From assembly GCF_905171765.1 (NCBI RefSeq), contig NC_053389.1, positions 215,394,624 to 215,458,623 on the forward strand: a DNA stretch of 64,000 nucleotides, in the 5' to 3' direction. Positions 11,536-23,101 of this stretch are shown here, piece after piece. Position 1 is the first letter of the stretch, and the number at the start of each line of letters is the position of its first letter. The DNA is from Bufo bufo (lineage: Eukaryota > Chordata > Amphibia > Anura > Bufonidae). Made by a program: the position numbers and the translations under genes. The notes beneath the pieces are model-generated. The model was not told the DNA's origin and did not search any database. It saw nothing but the letters and a program-made list of their open reading frames with translations.

Positions 11536-11567
<32 letters not shown>
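11408..11567. repeat. Microsatellites flanking a GAAACG-motif repeat
   Basis: A (GT)n/(TA)n tract (about 11413-11440) and a (TA)n tract (11541-11567) enclose a short segment containing GAGCTGAAACGTTGCC, GTGAATAAACACC and GGAGTGCTGTCC. The same three motifs, in the same order, occur in the palindrome at 57749-57944. Confidence 0.6.
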
Positions 11568-11570
<3 letters not shown>

Positions 11571-12617
11571 TCACCTAAAGAATTATTAGGAACACCTGTT
11601 CTATTTCTCATTAATGCAATTATCTAGTCAACCAATCACATGGCAGTTGCTTCAATGCATTTAGGGGTGTGCTCCTGGTCAAGACAATCTCCTGAACTCC
11701 AAACTGAATGTCAGAATGGGAAAGAAAGGTGATTTAAGCAATTTTGAGCGTGGCATGGTTGTTGGTGCCAGACGGGCCGGTCTGAGTATTTCACAATCTG
11801 CTCAGTTACTGGGATTTTCACGCACAACCATTTCTAGGGTTTACAAAGAATGGTGTGAAAAGGGAAAAACATCCAGTATGCGGCAGTCCTGTGGGAAAAA
11901 ATGCCTTGTGGATGCTAGAGGTCAGAAGATAATGGGCCGACTGATTCAAGCTGATAGAAGAGCAACATTGACTGAAATAACCACTCGTTACAACCGAGGT
12001 ATGCAGCAAAGCATTTGTGAAGCCACAACACGCACAACCTTGAGGAGGATGGGCTACAACAGCAGAAGACCCCACCGGGTACCACTCATCTCCACTACAA
12101 ATAGGAAAAAGAGGCTACAATTTGCACAAGCTTACCAAAATTGGACTGTTAAAGACTGGAAAAATGTTGCCTGGTCTGATGAGTCTCGATTTCTGTTGAG
12201 ACATTCAAATGGTAGAGTCCGAATTTGGCGTAAACAGAATGAGAACATGTATCCATCCTCTGATGGCTACTTCCAGCAGGATAATGCACCATGTCACAAA
12301 GCTCGAATCATTTCAAATTGGTTTCTTGAACATGACAATGAGTTCACTGTACTAAAATGGCCCCCACAGTCACCAGATCTCAACCCAATAGAGCATCTTT
12401 GGGATGTGGTGGAACGGGAGCTTCGTGCCCTGGATGTGCATCCCTCAAATCTCCATCAACTGCAAGATGCTATCCTATCAATATGGGCCAACATTTCTAA
12501 AGAATGCTATCAGCACCTTGTTGAATCAATGCCACGTAGAATTAAGGCAGTTCTGAAGGCAAGAGGGGGTCCAACACCGTATTAGTATGGTGTTCCTAAT
12601 AATTCTTTAGATGAGTG
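11568..12617 (+). mobile_element. Tc1/mariner transposon with an internal deletion
   Basis: A 1050 bp element with ends CACTCACCTAAAGAATTATT and the near-complement at the right, flanked by TA at 11566-11567 and 12618-12619, inserted in a (TA)n tract. It belongs to the same family as 56336-57582, from which it differs mainly by loss of 174 bp. Confidence 0.95.
11716..12585 (+). CDS. Tc1-family transposase, open but internally deleted
   Basis: An uninterrupted 289-codon frame beginning MGKKGDLSNFERGM, with the HTH DNA-binding half intact. Acidic residues of the DDE triad are visible (AWSDESRF, QQDNAPCH, NPIEHL). Compared with the copy at 56484-57527, 58 residues between the first and second Asp are missing, including the glycine-rich GGGGGVMVW strand of the RNase H-like fold. 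The frame survives because 174 is a multiple of three. The product could still bind element ends but almost certainly cannot cut. Confidence 0.85.
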   Translation: MGKKGDLSNFERGMVVGARRAGLSISQSAQLLGFSRTTISRVYKEWCEKGKTSSMRQSCGKKCLVDARGQKIMGRLIQADRRATLTEITTRYNRGMQQSICEATTRTTLRRMGYNSRRPHRVPLISTTNRKKRLQFAQAYQNWTVKDWKNVAWSDESRFLLRHSNGRVRIWRKQNENMYPSSDGYFQQDNAPCHKARIISNWFLEHDNEFTVLKWPPQSPDLNPIEHLWDVVERELRALDVHPSNLHQLQDAILSIWANISKECYQHLVESMPRRIKAVLKARGGPTPY

Positions 12618-12623
12618 TATATG

Positions 12624-12654
<31 letters not shown>

Positions 12655-12657
12655 ATA
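12618..12657. repeat. (TATG)n/(TA)n microsatellite
   Basis: Alternating TATATG and TA repeats lie between two Tc1 elements; both elements appear to have used TA targets in it. Confidence 0.85.
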
Positions 12658-12807
12658 AGTTGCAAGAAAAAGTATGTGAACCCTTTGGAATGATATGGAT
12701 TTCTGCACAAATTGGTCATAAAATGTGATCTGATCTTCATCTAAGTCACAACAATAGACAATCTGCTTAAACTAATAACACACAAAGAATTAAATGTTAT
12801 CATGTTT

Positions 12808-13884
12808 TTATTGAACACACCATGTAAACATACACAGTGCAGGTGGAAAAAGTATGTGAACCCTTGGATTTAATAACTGGTTGAACCTCCTTTTGCAGCA
12901 ATAACGTTTCCTGTAGTTGCAGATCAGACGTGCACAACGCTCAGGAGTAATTCTTGACCATTCCTCTTTACAGAACTGTTTCAGTTCAGCAATATTCTTG
13001 GGATGTCTGGTGTGAATCGCTTTCTTGAGGTCATGCCACAGCATCTCAATCGGGTTGAGGTCAGGACTCTGACTGGGCCACTCCAGAAGGTGTATTTTCT
13101 TCTGTTTAAGCCATTCTGTTGTTGATTTACTTCTATGCTTTGGGTCGTTATCCTGTGGCAACACCCATCTTCTGTTGAGCTTCAGCTGGTGGACAGATGG
13201 CCTTAAGTTCTCCTGCAAAATGTCTTGATAAACTTGGGAATTAATTTTTCCTTCGATGATAGCAATCCGTCCAGGCCCTGACGCAGCAAAGCAGCCCCAA
13301 ACCATGATGCCCCCACCACCATACTTCACAGTTGGGATGAGGTTTTGATGTTGGTGTGCTGTGCCTCTTTTTCTCCACACATAGTGTTGTGAGTTTCTTC
13401 CAAACAACTCAATTTTGGTTTAATCTGTCCACAGAATATTTTGCCAGTACTGCTGTGGAACATCCAGGTGCTCTTGTGCAAACTTTAAACGTGCAGCAAT
13501 GTTTTTTTTGGACAGCAGTGGCTTCCTCTGTGGTATCCTCCCATGAAATCCATTCTTGTTTAGTGTTTTACGTATCGTAGATTCGCTAACAGGGATGTTA
13601 GCCTATCCCAGAGACTTTTGTAAGTCTTTAGCTGACACTCTAGGATTCTTCTTCACCTCATTGAGCAGTCTGCGCTGTGCTCTTGCAGTCATCTTTACAG
13701 GACGGCCACTCCTAGGGAGAGTAGCAGCAGTGCTGAACTTTCTCCATTTATAGACAATTTGTCTTACCATGGACTGATGAACAGCAAGGCTTTTGGAGAT
13801 ACTTTTATAACCCTTTCCAGCTTTATGCAAGTCAACAATTCTTAATCGTAGGTCTTCTGAGAGCTCCTTTGTGCGAGGCATCAT
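12808..13884 (-). pseudogene. Tc1-family transposase with two nonsense codons
   Basis: One frame runs from ATG at 13884 down to 12808 without frameshift (about 358 codons). It is broken by TAG at 13603-13605, after the HTH half, and TAA at 13420-13422. The second stop replaces the residue after the first catalytic Asp (WTD-stop-TK where WTDETK is expected). The second Asp (PQDNDPKH) and Glu (SPDLNPIEM) remain. The lesions look like point decay of a once complete gene. Confidence 0.9.
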
Positions 13885-14162
13885 TCACATCAGGCAATGC
13901 TTCTTGTGAAAAGCAAACCCAGAACTGGTGTGTGTTTTTTATAGGGCAGGGCAGCTGTAACCAACACCTCCAATCTCATCTCATTGATTGGACTCCGGTT
14001 GGCTGACACCTCACTCCAATTAGCTCTTGGAGATGTCATTAGTCTAGGGGTTCACATACTTTTTCCACCTGCACTGTGAATGTTCACATGGTGTGTTCAA
14101 TAAAAAAAAAGTAACATTTAATTCTTTGTGTGTTATTAGTTTAAACAGACTGTGATTGTCTA

Positions 14163-16024
14163 CCACATTGAAAAAATGTCAAGGGCAGAATCGAAGCGAA
14201 TTTATGATTTTGGAAGTCTTATACCTAGAGGATTAAATGCAGATTTGGAGATTTTTGGCTTTCTTTAACATCATGGGACATATGTTTCTCTCTGACAGGT
14301 AATCGCATGCTTGACTGTTAATCAGTGCTGCGGCTCTCTCTCGGAGACACACATGTGTACCCTTTTCCCTACCCAATATTGTGTACCTAGAAAATGATTT
14401 ACAATCCCAAAAAGAACCATTGCCATATCTTTGAAGTATAAAATCGACTCAACTCCTATATCCTGTTGATTGGTGGTTAAATCCATATAATATTAACAAT
14501 TGGATGAATATTTGATAATATCCATTATATTCTGAACAATCCGAACAGGATGTCACATTTAATGGGAATTATAATATATGCAGCTTACATTTTATATATT
14601 TTTTATAACAAGATTGTTTCTTATAATTTTAAATTATATGTGTCTATGATGTTGAATATTACACAACACATGATGAAACATGACAAATGAACCAATTAGA
14701 TATAAAATTAAACATGACCTCCAAAAATGGGTGATAAAAATCACTATAAAAGCTTAAGTAAAGCTGCTGCAACAAAATCCTTGAAGGACCTTATAACCTG
14801 GGAAGATCTGCAGCTTCTTTCAAAAAAACGCATGTGCCAAATAAAAACGCACTTAAAACGCAATAAAAACGCAAGTAGAAAAATTGAAAAATAATGCAAT
14901 TTATGAAATACTAGATGAGAAAAAAATGGTGAGGATATATGTGAAAAAAGAAAAAATGATATCCAATGTATCTAGAATTGAAAAAAAGAAAAAAAAGAGA
15001 AAAAAATGATGTTGATAAATACTCCATGTCTGATTTTTGGAATTCCCAACCAGGAGTATAAAAACCAACCAAATATGGAGTAGGGTCATTACCACTGAAG
15101 AAGAGGAGAGGTGTCCTCGAAACGCGTTTGGTTTCCAGTGATCTGAACAAAGATCTATACATGACGCAGCTATAAGAAGATATTCCTAACATTCTTCGGG
15201 ACAACAGTGCACTGTATCCCTGATCGGACGTAACGAAGCTTGTGCCTCATACAATTGGCAGAAGAAAACACCAAAGAACAAAATCCCGAGTGCCGCTACG
15301 TCACTTCTGGAGCGACGATTCTGTCTCCGACTCCACGTGGAACGCTGACTAAGGAACAGCCGGGACGCCGGCTCCCAGCAGCTCCCAAAATACTTGGGCG
15401 ACCGTCCGACACAAAGGAGAAGGTAAGCCCACATAGTGGGTTGTCATTTAATACACTGTCTTAGAGTGTCGGACCGATATAGAGACAAGCCCGTACAGCG
15501 GGCTGGTACCATATATACCTTGAAACATCAGAGGGATTGATTACCATCAAAGTATACCTACAGAGTGGGTGTTATCAGATACATTCTGAACTGCCAAACT
15601 ATACAGCCTGTTCGAAATATAAAAAGGAACATCATACTTAAAGCTTAATATAACTGAAGTATTTAAACATTGGATCTTTTTTACCACGAACAAAAAGGAG
15701 GTTCCTTTCTTGTTGCTATTTTCTCAAGGACCTGCAACATTGATAAAATGAACTTTTCACCTTGATTCATTTGTTACCACTGATACCAGACTGTTGTCAT
15801 TTACTAATAGTGTATTGATTTGCACATTTTATTAATTTTTAACCTTTTATGTACCTATAATAAATTTGTGATCTGCAACTAAACCTTACGACTCCATGTG
15901 TTGAGAGTGCCAGTCTTCCAACATTTTATGTATTTTTCAGCCGTGAAGGGTGGTTCACATTTAGACTAGAGCACCTCATAGTGGATGCGAGTGGGTGAGC
16001 TATTTCCTATATCTCTTTTATTTT
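14163..16024. mobile_element. Unclassified 1.86-kb insertion with 12-bp target duplication
   Basis: TGTGATTGTCTA occurs at 14151-14162 and 16025-16036, exactly where the Tc1 terminal repeat is interrupted, so it is a target-site duplication. The inserted DNA has no transposase or reverse transcriptase frame I can recognise. It contains CTCGAAACGCGTTTGG near 15115 and repeated phrases such as AAGCCCACATAGTGGG. Its length and duplication size would fit a retroposon, but the class is unknown. Confidence 0.65.
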
Positions 16025-16136
16025 TGTGATTGTCTATTGTTGTGACTTAGATGAAGATCAGATCACATTTTATGACCAGTTTGTGCAGAAATCCATATCA
16101 TTCCAAAGGGTTCACATACTTTTTCTTGCAACTGTA

Positions 16137-16906
16137 TATATATAAACACTCACAGTATACGCACACATATCTGTAAATACAATCACAAGTAAAAACACAA
16201 AATAAACCATTTCATGACAAGTTATTACCATACTTCTATTCAAAGAATGACGATAGCAATATATTTTTCCAATTGTCACTTGTTTTCTTGATATTATTTT
16301 TCCGCAACTGCCAAAATATTCATAACCAAAGGTCGAATCTTGTAGGGGCAAATGCAATAGTTCTTCTTACTTACTCTTAATCCCACAATCACTCTCTCCC
16401 TCCTTCCTTTAAAGAGGTTGTCGCACTTCAGCAAGTGGCATGTATCATGCAAGGCACTTACTAATGTATTGTAATTGTCCATGTTGCTGCCTTGATTCAT
16501 TTTTCCATCACATTATATACTTATCATTTTCATGGTTATGACCGCCCTACAATCCATCAGTGGTGGCCATGCTTGCATGCTATAGCAAAAAGCGCCAGCC
16601 TATGTGAGCTCCCACGGTCGAGGCCACCAGAGAGGCCGGCACTTTTTTCTATAGTGTACAAACATCACCATCGCTGCTGGATTGCAAGGTGGTCATAAGC
16701 ATGGAAAAGAAAAGTGTATAATGTGATAGAAAAATGCATCCAGCCAGCAAAGGAGGCGATATGGACCATCTCAATACATTAGTAATTACCTTGTATTAAC
16801 TTTGTCTACATGATAAATGCCATTTGCTGAAGTGACACAACCCCTTTAATTCCCATACCATACCTAAAAAGAACATTTGTGGAATCAAAGGAAATTATCT
16901 GAAATA
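16137..16906. other. Unannotated non-coding stretch
   Basis: Includes related inverted segments around 16420-16480 and 16750-16850 (phrases like GTCGCACTTCAGCAAGTGGCA and its partner), suggesting an old MITE. No gene. Confidence 0.4.
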
Positions 16907-16910
16907 AGGC

Positions 16911-16976
16911 ATGCACGGTCATATTATATATAAATAAGAATTGATGCACGGTCATATTATATATAAATAAGAATTG
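16911..16976. repeat. Tandem duplication, 33 bp x 2
   Basis: Two adjacent exact copies of a 33 bp unit starting ATGCACGGTCATATTATATA. Confidence 0.95.
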
Positions 16977-17721
16977 TATTAGCATTTTTACCTCTGATAC
17001 AGCGTGAATCTGTCTTGGAATCAAATTTGCACAATGGGGTTTAATACACATTATATAACATCTGCTTTTCTTTAGATTACATACCCCAAAATATCATTTA
17101 GCCAAAGCCTTTTCTTATGCAGTTGTTTCCTGAGGACAGGCCATCATTATAAAAATCCTAAGCTCTCTTGTTGGTTGAGTTTTATTTCAAAAGAGCCACA
17201 TTTCTCTTTTCTTCTCATACTGATCTATTAGTTTCAACTGGATTGAAGCTAAAAAAAATCTTAGTCCATACTGATGTACCGTTTTGATGTCCACTATAGG
17301 ATCAGATACACTTCTAGGGCCATATTCTATTTTCTCCACTAACAATCTTTAAAAAAAAAACATTTGTGACATGGCCTTACTGCCTCTGCAAAAGCATGAA
17401 TACCCAGCATTCTCAAGGTTATGCAGACATCATAAGTTGATCCTTCTTATTTCTCCTCATATTCCCGAAAATGCAGTAAGGCCACTCTGCTGTTTTTGGT
17501 TTTCTATCCCCTCTCTTACGTGACATGGCCTCACCACCTCCAAAGAAACATGAATACATAACTTATTCTGGATTTCACAGACACCATACATCGTGAATTC
17601 TATTTAGATTCCTAAGAGAAAGAGGGGGATATCTCTTTCTATAAAATTTCTATAATGTAACCAAGGGATCGATTTAAGTTCCCGGGAAATATAAAACAAT
17701 GGCAAAACACATTTAAGATAT
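16977..17721. other. Unannotated AT-rich stretch
   Basis: No coding frame or complete element seen. Confidence 0.5.
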
Positions 17722-19860
17722 CCTATTAACCCTTTCAGTACCAAGCCACTTTTCACCTTAAATCCCAGGCCGATTTTTGGAAATCTGACATATGTCAATT
17801 AAAGTGGTAATAACTTTGGAACACTTTTACTTATCCAAGCCATTATGAGCTTGTTTTCTTGTGACACATTGTACTTCATGACATTATTTATAAAATAATC
17901 CAAAATTCTCAATTTTTGAAATTTTAATTTCTTTACTTTTGAGACAGATAGTAATACCTCATAAAATTGTTATCAATTAACATTCCCCATATGCAAAGAA
18001 AAAGGGGGTCAGTCAGCACATCCCAATGCGCAGAGGCATGTTGCTATGGCTGAAAACACTGTAAAACAAAACATGCAATGCAACAGCTCTCTGCAAGCCA
18101 AATAAAGTACAAAAATGCATAATAATTGCTAATGCTATACTTATAAATGAGAGATGCTTGGCAAATACATTTTGTACAAAATTATTCGAGCCCGTCTGCC
18201 GCACGTCAAGGCGATCTCTGTAAGACGGGTCCTAACACTAACTACTACCCTTTATGTGCCATGACGGCTACCATACAATTCAGGGAGTGTAAGTCCCACA
18301 TTCCCATTCTGCTTTATGTTGGCATGATTTTGCAAATGTCATTAAATTTTTTTAGGGTGTTAGAAGGCTTTGAATTTTAGAAGCAATTTTTTCAAATTTT
18401 CAACAAAAATTCCAAAAATCATTTTTTTAAGCACTGATTCAGTTATAAAGTGATTTTAAGGGGCTAACATAATGGAAACCACCCATAAATGACGCCATTT
18501 TAGAAATTTTGCTTTTTTGGTAGATTTTTTTTGTTAGTCAATTTTTTCTTGCAACACAGCAAGGGTTAACAGCAAAATAAACCTTAATATACATTACTCT
18601 GATTCTGCAGTTTACAGAAATACCCCATATGTGGTCGGAAACTGCTCTGTGGACACATGGCAGTGGTCAGAAGGAAAGGAGCGCCATATGGATTTTGGAG
18701 TCAGATTTTGCTAGAATGGTTTTTAGGCACCATTTTGTATTTGAAGAGACCCTGACATAACCCTTAAAAAATATATTAAGGGGGGTACTGACCACTTTGT
18801 CCACCTGAACATTTTACGGAATTTTGAAACACTTGGCTGTGAAAATGAAAATGTTTCATTTCCAATAAAATGTTGCTATAGCCCCAAATTATTCATTTTC
18901 ACAAGGGGTAACAGGAGAAAAAGCACCCCATAATTTGTTACCCATTTTCTCCTGAATACGGCAACACCCCATATGTGGTGGTAAACTGCTGTGGGGGCAC
19001 ATGGCAGGACTCGGAAAGGAAGGATTGCCATATGGCTTTTGCAACGCAGATTTTGATGGATTGGTTTGCGGGCGCCATTGTTTTTTAATTTTTGAGTGAT
19101 TGTCTTTTGTGGGAGCTCATTTTTGCAGGATGAGATGACTGTTTGATTGGTACCATTTTGGGCTAAATACACCTTTTTGATCGCGAAATATTACACCTTT
19201 TGTGAGGCAAGGTGACCAGCAGAAAATAGCTGTTTGGCATTATTTATTTTATTTTATTTTTTACAGAGTTCACTTGACGGGGTGGATCATGTGATATTTT
19301 TATAGAGCCGTCGATATGGATGCAGCAATACCTAATATGCATACTTTTATTTTTTCCCTAATTTAAAAAAATTTTTACTTGAAACAATTTTTGTACATTT
19401 TTTTATTTGTAAAACTTTTTTTAAAAACTTTTTTTTACTTTATTTTTTGTCCCACTCTGGGACTTCAACTTTTGGGGGTCTGATCCCCTATACAATGCAT
19501 TGCATTGTATTGTAATGCTTTGGCTGTAAGTATATTACACACTGTAATACACTTCAGCCTGCTTGCCTGTGACATCCAGGGGGCTGGATCTCACAGACTG
19601 ACAGGGAAGGCAGCACCTAAGGAAGGCATCGGGCTGCCGTCCCAGCCATCGGGTCCCTGTCACAGTAGCGCGGGGACCCAATGGACACCGTCACCCAACA
19701 GGATACCGCACATGCCACGGTCAGCGCAGACCGTGGTTTCATATGAGTGACTGCCGGACCCCTGCAGCTGATCAGCGAGCCGTGGCTGTACGGCGATGGG
19801 ATTTCCGACCCAGTTCCCAGCACCGTACATATACGGCGCTGGTATCGTACAGGTTAAGCA
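17722..19860. mobile_element. Long AT-rich non-autonomous repeat
   Basis: Begins TTAACCCTTTCAGTACCAAG and runs through T-rich, low-complexity DNA (multiple TTTTT tracts). Internal phrases recur: CCCATATGTGG at about 18627 and 18969, GGACACATGG/GGGCACATGG after each. Such duplicated phrases indicate an old composite repeat. No protein remnant. Ends are approximate. Confidence 0.45.
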
Positions 19861-19906
19861 GTATAAAAATATGTATCTACCCTCCGGGTCCTTAAATGAC
19901 CCTTAA

Positions 19907-20225
19907 AGGGGTTGTCTCATCTAGGATATGCCCCCATTGTCTGATAGGTGCAGGTCCCACCGGTGGGACCCGTACCTATCTCCTAAACGGAGCCCTGAAA
20001 GTGGTGGAGGGTGCACTGCGCATGCCGTCGGGCTCATAGAAGTGAATGGGTGTGGTGGCTGGTAATGCGCGGTGCGCTCCCATTCACTTCAATGGGGAGA
20101 GTGCTTGGTTGTGGCTGAACCGGAGTCCGACAGCCACCACTTTGGCCCGCTTTGTTCTCGATATAGGTGCAGGTCCCAGCGGTGGATAAGACAATGGGGG
20201 CATATCCTAGCGATATGAATATCCA
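19907..20225. mobile_element. TTAA-type MITE, right end degraded
   Basis: Starts AGGGGTTGTCTCATCTAGGA beside TTAA (19903-19906). The inner sequence ATATGCCCCCATTGTCT reappears inverted near 20185-20205. Confidence 0.5.
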
Positions 20226-21053
20226 CGGCGTTAATATACAATGTGTTTAAAAACACACCTCGCCATTGCACGTTTTATGCTTTTTCATATTCCAAAGCTT
20301 GCAAAAACTGTCCCTTAACAGGGGCAGATGATGTTTAAACACACATGGTGTTATGAGATAAAAAATGATGCTCGGGGGACCAAGCGTCCTAAACTTATGC
20401 CTTTGCAGGGTCAGAATGTCATACAACATGCACAATATTTTATTGATTGTCAGAAGAAAAAGTGGCTCATTGCGAACAAGCCCAAAAAAAAAATCTCCCT
20501 TTTAATTGGGAGCAGCAACATTGCAATGTGGATGTGGAAAGAGTATAGGTATAGTGGCATGTGGCCGCAATAGTAGCGGCAGCAGGAGCAGCACAGCATG
20601 GAACATACAAGGCAGTATAACGGCTGTGTATGGGTAGTAGTAGTAGTGGTAGTGGTAGCAGTGGCATATGCTTTTCATTAATAGTGGTAGGGCTAAGGAA
20701 TTAGCAGCTGAGGCAGTAGCAGCTGCGGCAGCAGCCACATGGTATATGTTTGCAGACAGGCAGTAGCATGACAGAGGCAGCAGCAGACTTACAGAATATG
20801 ATGGTTGGCAGGCTGCAACTGTGGCAAGATGTAGCATCACCATTAAGGTCAGATCTATTCATCAGTCTCAGCTTGAGGAGCGTCAAAATCCTGCTCAATC
20901 GAGGCTTGGTTTATTTTGAGAAAAGTGATGTTTTGGACACTGGTGGAGGACAACTTGGTCCGTATGAGTGTCACCACGCTCCCGTGGAGCTAAAAACCCT
21001 CTCCGAGGTGACACTGGAGGCTGAGAAGAAAGAGAGCGTGCTGCGCCAGTTAA

Positions 21054-21901
21054 AGGGAATCTGTCACTAGCATATTAGCAAAAAAAAATTTTTATGAATC
21101 CATGTGTAATAAAGTACCTTATTTCCATATGTCTTGTTCTTTTTATTCTGTGTCTTGTCATTTCTTCAAAAAAACGCTTTTTATGATATTCAAATGAAGC
21201 TGTAAGGAGCCCAGAGGGGCGTTATTCTTTGTCCACGGTGCCCAGGAACGCCCCTCTGAAGTGCCGTGCCCGCCTAAATTTGAAAACTAAGAACTCCTCC
21301 AAGATCGCCTAAATCGCCTCCCAGAGGCGAGGCTAAGTGCTCTCCCCCCCCCCCCAGCGCCGGCAAACACCCCCGATCCTCCTCTCGCCTGCATCCAAAA
21401 TCCCTCGCAGGCGCAGTGCCAGCGATTGCCTGCGCGATGATAAGACGACTGAGGGCAACAGCTTCAACAGTGTCACTGGGCATGCGCCGATCCCAGTGAC
21501 GTGTTCGCTGTTTCCTCAGCCAGCTGGAAGCACTGCGCCTGCGCGGGATTTCGGATGCGGGCGAGAGGAGGATCGGGGGTGTTTGCCGCAGAGCGCGGCG
21601 CTGGGGGGGGGGGGGAGCACTTAGCCTCGCCTCTGGGAGGCGATTTAGGTGATCTTGGAGGAGTTCTTAGTTTTCAAATTTAGGCGGGCACGGCACTTCA
21701 GAGGGGCGTTCCTGGGCACCGTGGACAAAGAATAACGCCCCTCTGGGCTCCTTACAGCTTCATTTGAATATCATAAAAAGCATTTTTTTGAAGAAATGAC
21801 AAGACAGAATAAAAAGAACAAGACATATGGAAATAAGGTACTTTATTACACATGGATTCCTGAAAAAAAAAAATTGCTATTATGCTAGTGACAGATTCCC
21901 T
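21054..21901. mobile_element. 848-bp TTAA-flanked palindromic MITE
   Basis: TTAA at 21050-21053 and 21902-21905 flanks ends AGGGAATCTGTCACTAGC and its complement. The arms are about 370 bp each and nearly identical, with a C-run (21343-21354) facing a G-run (21604-21615). Open frames inside are mirror artefacts of the arms. Confidence 0.85.
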
Positions 21902-22570
21902 TTAAGGCCACTGTTCAAATCTGCCTGCCCAGAAATCCACAGAGTCAGGGAACTGAGAATGTGCCAAAGACTGGCCAGAGTTTAGGTAGGCCTGAACCTG
22001 GGCATTGAGGTGGGAGCTGTTGGCTTGCTAGTTGCTAACTGGCCTCAGCCTGTTGCGGGACGTGAAAAAACTGCTGCATCATGTTGAGGAGATTAAAATG
22101 ACTGTTGTTGCTACTGCTGCTTGTGGCACCAGGAGGGGGTGACTATGCAGGGGGGCAAAGAGGGGTCTCCCTTTCAGACATGCTGGCAGAAGGTGTCTGC
22201 TCACTGTAAGCTTCAGCAAGCTGTGTACACAGTGTTTTCTGGTAATAACATAACTTTTCCTCCCTTTAGGAGGCAGGAAAACATTCTCCCATATTGCTTT
22301 GGTTGCAAGGATCTAAAATTATGGCTATCCAGTAATCATCAGACTGCTTTATTTTACCGATCCTCTTGTCACTGTATAAGCAAGCGAGTATACAGGTCGC
22401 TATTCTGGCCAGCGTGCCAGTTCTTTCCACCTCCGCCCCCACTGAGACGATTGGGTGTTGTGGCCTGTGTCACCGTCATCATCATCATCATCATCCTCTT
22501 TCTCCTCCGACTACAACCCCAATTCCTCCTTCTCAAGTGGCACCACCTCCTCCTCCCCCATGGGAGTTTC

Positions 22571-22864
22571 TCATTGTGGGTCCCTAACAGCTGCAGGGCA
22601 GATAGCAAGATGTGTTAGCTGTTCTTCTTCTTCCTCTTTCGTCATTACCTGTTGCATGAGCATCAGTGTCTCTTCAAAAATACATATGAGGGGGATGACG
22701 GACAACTGCAGTATGAACGGCAGAGCTGCCACTACTGAACCTAGAAACAACACTCCCTGCTAAGGTGCGCTGGTGCATGACAAAATCATTCACAGCTTTC
22801 CGCTGCTCATACAGACGCTCAAGCATGTGCAGTGTTGAATTCCATTGAGTTGGAACGTCGCAGA
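22571..22864 (-). pseudogene. hAT transposase, core continuation
   Basis: Minus strand from 22864 reads CDVPTQWNSTLHMLERLYEQ, the hAT core motif D-V-x-T-x-W-N-S-T, followed by RKAVNDFVMHQ, then decays. Across the TTAA at the insertion site, the codons on both sides connect without loss (Tyr-Leu-Ile-Cys-Asp), showing the MITE entered an open frame. Confidence 0.7.
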
Positions 22865-23101
22865 TTAACTCAGGACCTCAAGATAGGTCATCAATATCAG
22901 ATCGGCGGGGGTCCGACGCCCGGCAACACCGCCAATCGGCTGTATGAGGCAAAGACCATAGACAGCAGCAGCGGACAGGAAGAAAGAAAGGAGACACTGC
23001 ATGCGCCGTCTCCTCATACAGCTGATCGGTGGGGGTGTCGGACCCCCGGCAATCTGATATTGATGACCTATCCTGAGGATAGGTCATCAATAGTAAAAAG
23101 C

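Larger units (their letters stand above)
12658..16134 (-). mobile_element. Tc1/mariner transposon, minus strand, split by a later insertion
   Basis: Left end AGTTGCAAGAAAAAGTATGT and right end in complement (to 16134, then TA). The inner motif GGTGGAAAAAGTATGTGAAC is repeated about 175 bp inside on each side (12842 and 14060 regions), the IR/DR structure. The right terminal repeat is cut at 14162 and resumes at 16037. Without the insertion the element would be about 1.6 kb. Confidence 0.9.

Noticed and set aside
18147..18250. Hairpin CCCGTCTGCC...AGACGGG as a tRNA or structural RNA
   Set aside because: No cloverleaf, no anticodon arm and no A/B box; lies within a repetitive stretch.
22366..22608. 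His/Pro/Ser-rich frames over the TCATCATCATCATCATC run
   Set aside because: Simple-sequence artefact inside the decayed hAT element; on the minus strand it is an Asp-rich linker remnant at best.
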